Below are positions 61,524 through 64,000 of a DNA stretch of 64,000 nucleotides, piece after piece. This stretch comes from Amphirosellinia nigrospora (taxonomy: Eukaryota; Ascomycota; Sordariomycetes; Xylariales; Xylariaceae). The notes under the pieces are model-generated. The model was not told the DNA's origin. It did no database searches and saw only the letters and a program-made list of their open reading frames with translations. Where the stretch lies: the NCBI GenBank assembly GCA_004123355.1, contig SCHM01000002.1, forward strand, positions 7,041,569 through 7,105,568. The letters are read 5' to 3'. Made by a program: the position numbers and the translations under genes. Each line of letters opens with the position of its first letter. The stretch's first letter is position 1.

Positions 61524-62365
61524 ATTTTTAGATCAACGACATAAGATAGACACTTGGCCTACGCTCATACCATACCATATAACCGGACCCCTTCTGTACG
61601 AGGAAAAGGAATATCACCGCAATGTAAGAGACTGGAATACTAGAAATAATTAATCACCGTTCTGAGTGTGGCCTAGTGAGTAATTTTTAAGGCATGGCTG
61701 AAGATACCTCCAGCTATGGCATTGAAGTTGATTTAAGAAAGTTGACAAACCCAAGCGAGCGGGGTTGATAAGGATTAAACTTTGACAGACATAACGCGCC
61801 ACACCCCTCCCATCGATGTCACACACGAACAGACTTCCAACACGCATGTATGTATCCCTGTTGTGTTCGAAAACTACATCCGCGCCTCCATCTGCCGATC
61901 CACTGCGAGGGATTGAATGGGTTTCACCCAACCACATATTAAGCCGCAATCCTGATAGATTGGTGGAATGAACCATTTTGACTCAACTTGGCTGTACTTT
62001 ATAGGGTTTATGAGTGCCTAGGTAGCTTGGGCTTACTTCCTAGTGATATTCTAACGGCACTTTAGAGTTTGGTCGGTTCTAATTATAACTCGTTATGAAC
62101 TACGATCGACATCTTCTAGGATTACATGAGGGCATCCGATTTAACGAAGGGATCATCACGTCACGAACTGGGCCCTCGCCAGCATTTCATCTCATGGACT
62201 CAAGCATAAAGGTGAGAAGACGGGATTGGGCAGAGAAATGTTCATAATGACAATTCCATTGATTCATGAGACCCCGTGACCCCATTACGCCCATTACAAT
62301 CGCAATTCGATGCTATCCGTTGACCCATTTTCCTTTAGAAAAGCTGCTCACCAAGCTGATCTAAC
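61524..62365. other. intergenic between convergent genes
   Basis: 3' flanks of the aminotransferase and rpl4. The open frame at 61650-61976 (-) has no motif. Nothing else seen. Confidence 0.45.
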
Positions 62366-63673
62366 TTAATCCTCCTTCAAGACCTTGAGGAAGTCCTCAG
62401 GGGTCTTGAGGGGTTTGCCGGCCTCCTTCTTCTGCTGACCGAGCTCCTTCTTGACGAAGGTTGCGTGGTAGGGGTTGAAACGTAGCATGACCTGCTTGTT
62501 GCGCAGAGGGTTCTTCTGAACACCAGCGCGCTTAGTCAACGAGCCACCCTTGGGGGCACGGAGTACGCTCTGGATTTCGGAGCTGTTGATCAGACGGCTC
62601 AAGTCGGCCTGGGAGACGATGTTTGAAGGTAGGAGGAAGTCCTTCTTGAGCTCCGAGGGTGTGGTGGTGGTGCCGTAGATGGTGTCAAGGGCCTTGAAGG
62701 CAGCTGAGGTCCAGACGATAAATCGGCCGAGGTGACCACCAGGGGCCAGTTGGAGTAGGTTGAGTGCGTAGACAGAGCAGGTCTCAACACCGGGCAGGTT
62801 GCGGGTACCCTTGACGAGCTCGGTACCATCGACCTCGGGGTCGTATATGACTAGGGGTCCACGACGCTGGCGGTGACGGCGGCCTCGCATCTTACCCTTA
62901 CCAGCTCGCAGCTTCTTGGACTTCTTGGCCTTGATAACATCGGCAGAGGCGCCCGCAGCGGACAGAATGGCGAAAGCGTTGGCAGTCTTGGCGGCAGCAC
63001 CTCCCTCGAAGACAGCGGAGTCGATGACTAGGGGAACCTCGGGGACGGTGGAGATCTGGTGACCGCGGGAGAGGAGAAGAGGGGCGACAGCGGAGGCAGC
63101 AAGAGCAGAGGCGGTAGCGAATCGCCTTCTCATTGTTAGTTTCCAACCCATTTCATCGAGGAAGCACCCTAGTGCCGCTACTCACTTCTGGCCCTGGTTG
63201 ATCTTGATGTGCCACTTGCGCCAGATCTTGGTAGGGGCGAACATGCGGCCGGAACGGCACATGTTACCGAAGGCAGCCTGACCGGCACGGTGAGTACCGC
63301 CACCAGAGACACGGGGAATACGGGCGACAGCGCGACCTAGGCGTCATTGTCAGCAGATATTCCACGTCGCTGGTTGATCCCATGCCATTCGATCGCATCC
63401 TAGGCAATTGCAAACGTCCGTCTCGTATTACCAACTTCGATCGAGGAAAAGTAAAGCGTGCGACTAACCAGTTCCCCAGGACTCGGCAGAGGTCTGGTGA
63501 CCGGCCTTCTCGCTCACGGCGTAAGGCTGGCGCTTGTTCTTGGCCATGCCAGTATGGACCTGCTGGACGATGTCGGGTCGGATGGGCGAGGCAAAAACGG
63601 CGGGGATAGGATGGGTAGCTCCCGAAGGAGTACCATCTTTGCCGATGATGGTGACAGTCGGTCTCGAGGCCAT
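62366..63673 (-). CDS. rpl4: 60S ribosomal protein uL4 (Rpl4)
   Basis: Large-subunit protein whose loop lines the peptide exit tunnel. Exons 63469-63673, 63186-63336 and 62366-63125, in phase, give 371 residues without breaks, the usual fungal length. Signatures: the start [74 protein letters not shown], and then [20 protein letters not shown]. The basic region [20 protein letters not shown] and the eukaryote-specific C-terminal extension ([20 protein letters not shown]) follow. The first intron falls after the exit-tunnel loop begins. Highly expressed genes of this kind are under strong selection, which makes its clean reading a useful control for the frame breaks elsewhere. Confidence 0.97.
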
Positions 63674-64000
63674 CTTGAAGTCGCTGGGCTGTGTGTGGAA
63701 GGTTAGCACAGTACTGAGAGCACAATTGAGCACGCGAAGCCCTGGTTATGTGGTGTGGCGGCGTGCGTACCTCGACTTGGTGGTTGACGGTTCGGTTGGT
63801 GATAATTTCTCAAGTCGAAAATTGACAGTTGAGGTCCCCAAATTAAATTTGTGTGGGAGTGGAGGGCTAATCGACTTCGTCTGCTGGCAGCTGCCGGGCA
63901 CCCTGCCGGCTGGCGCTTTGGTACACTACAAAGTCTACCCCGCGGCCAATTAGAGCCGCCTACAGTACAGGTAATGTTGACAGAACCTTAGGTACCTCTT
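63674..64000. other. rpl4 upstream region
   Basis: Promoter and leader of rpl4, ending with a GGTACCT word at 63991-63997. No coding sequence recognised. Confidence 0.4.

Overview
This is a piece of a filamentous ascomycete (Pezizomycotina) chromosome, most likely a Sordariomycete. The evidence is short GT-AG introns (about 35-180 nt), fungal-type uL4, Cox6, Hda3-like, Scc4 and Rai1 proteins, a nuclear tRNA gene, and a Zn2Cys6 regulator whose zinc-cluster neighbourhood I recognise from this group. The order within the class is a guess. I saw no virus, plasmid, CRISPR array, biosynthetic cluster or intact transposon.

Layout. 0-1 kb: 3' end of an oxidoreductase-associated alpha/beta hydrolase (+, cut by the window edge). 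2.5-7.1 kb: chromodomain plus HDA1-complex-type protein (+). 8.3-9.1 kb: cox6 (-). 10.9-12.1 kb: ELO fatty-acid elongase (+). 16.3-18.1 kb: epoxide-hydrolase-like protein lacking recognisable catalytic residues (-). 19.8-20.3 kb: small mitochondrial-type membrane protein (-). 20.75 kb: tRNA-Gly(CCC). 21.3-22.4 kb: get4 (+). 22.8-23.2 kb: unrecognised small protein (-). 24.3-25.9 kb: rai1 (+), convergent with an EMB8/YheT-type esterase at 26.1-27.6 kb (-). 28.4-31.5 kb: scc4/mau2 (+). 31.5-44.1 kb: a 12.7-kb stretch without a recognisable gene. 44.1-46.4 kb: Zn2Cys6 transcription factor (+). 49.8-50.7 kb: PQ-loop membrane protein (+). 53.1-54.7 kb: DNA-binding-type protein made of tandem exon-encoded modules plus an AT-hook (+). 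56.3-58.4 kb: methylenetetrahydrofolate reductase (-), divergent from a 617-residue PLP aminotransferase at 59.5-61.5 kb (+). 62.4-63.7 kb: ribosomal protein uL4 (-).

The genes are a housekeeping mixture (respiration, lipid elongation, one-carbon and amino-acid metabolism, RNA quality control, tail-anchored protein insertion, cohesin loading, chromatin). They do not form one pathway.

Two things stand out. First, ten protein genes carry one or more one-base frame breaks, most often a missing G in a short G run. Seven neighbours are perfectly open across all introns. This looks more like uncorrected homopolymer errors than decay, but it is not proven. Second, the 53.1-kb gene has two adjacent exons of identical length (141 nt) and identical phase that encode homologous modules, followed by a third, more diverged copy.
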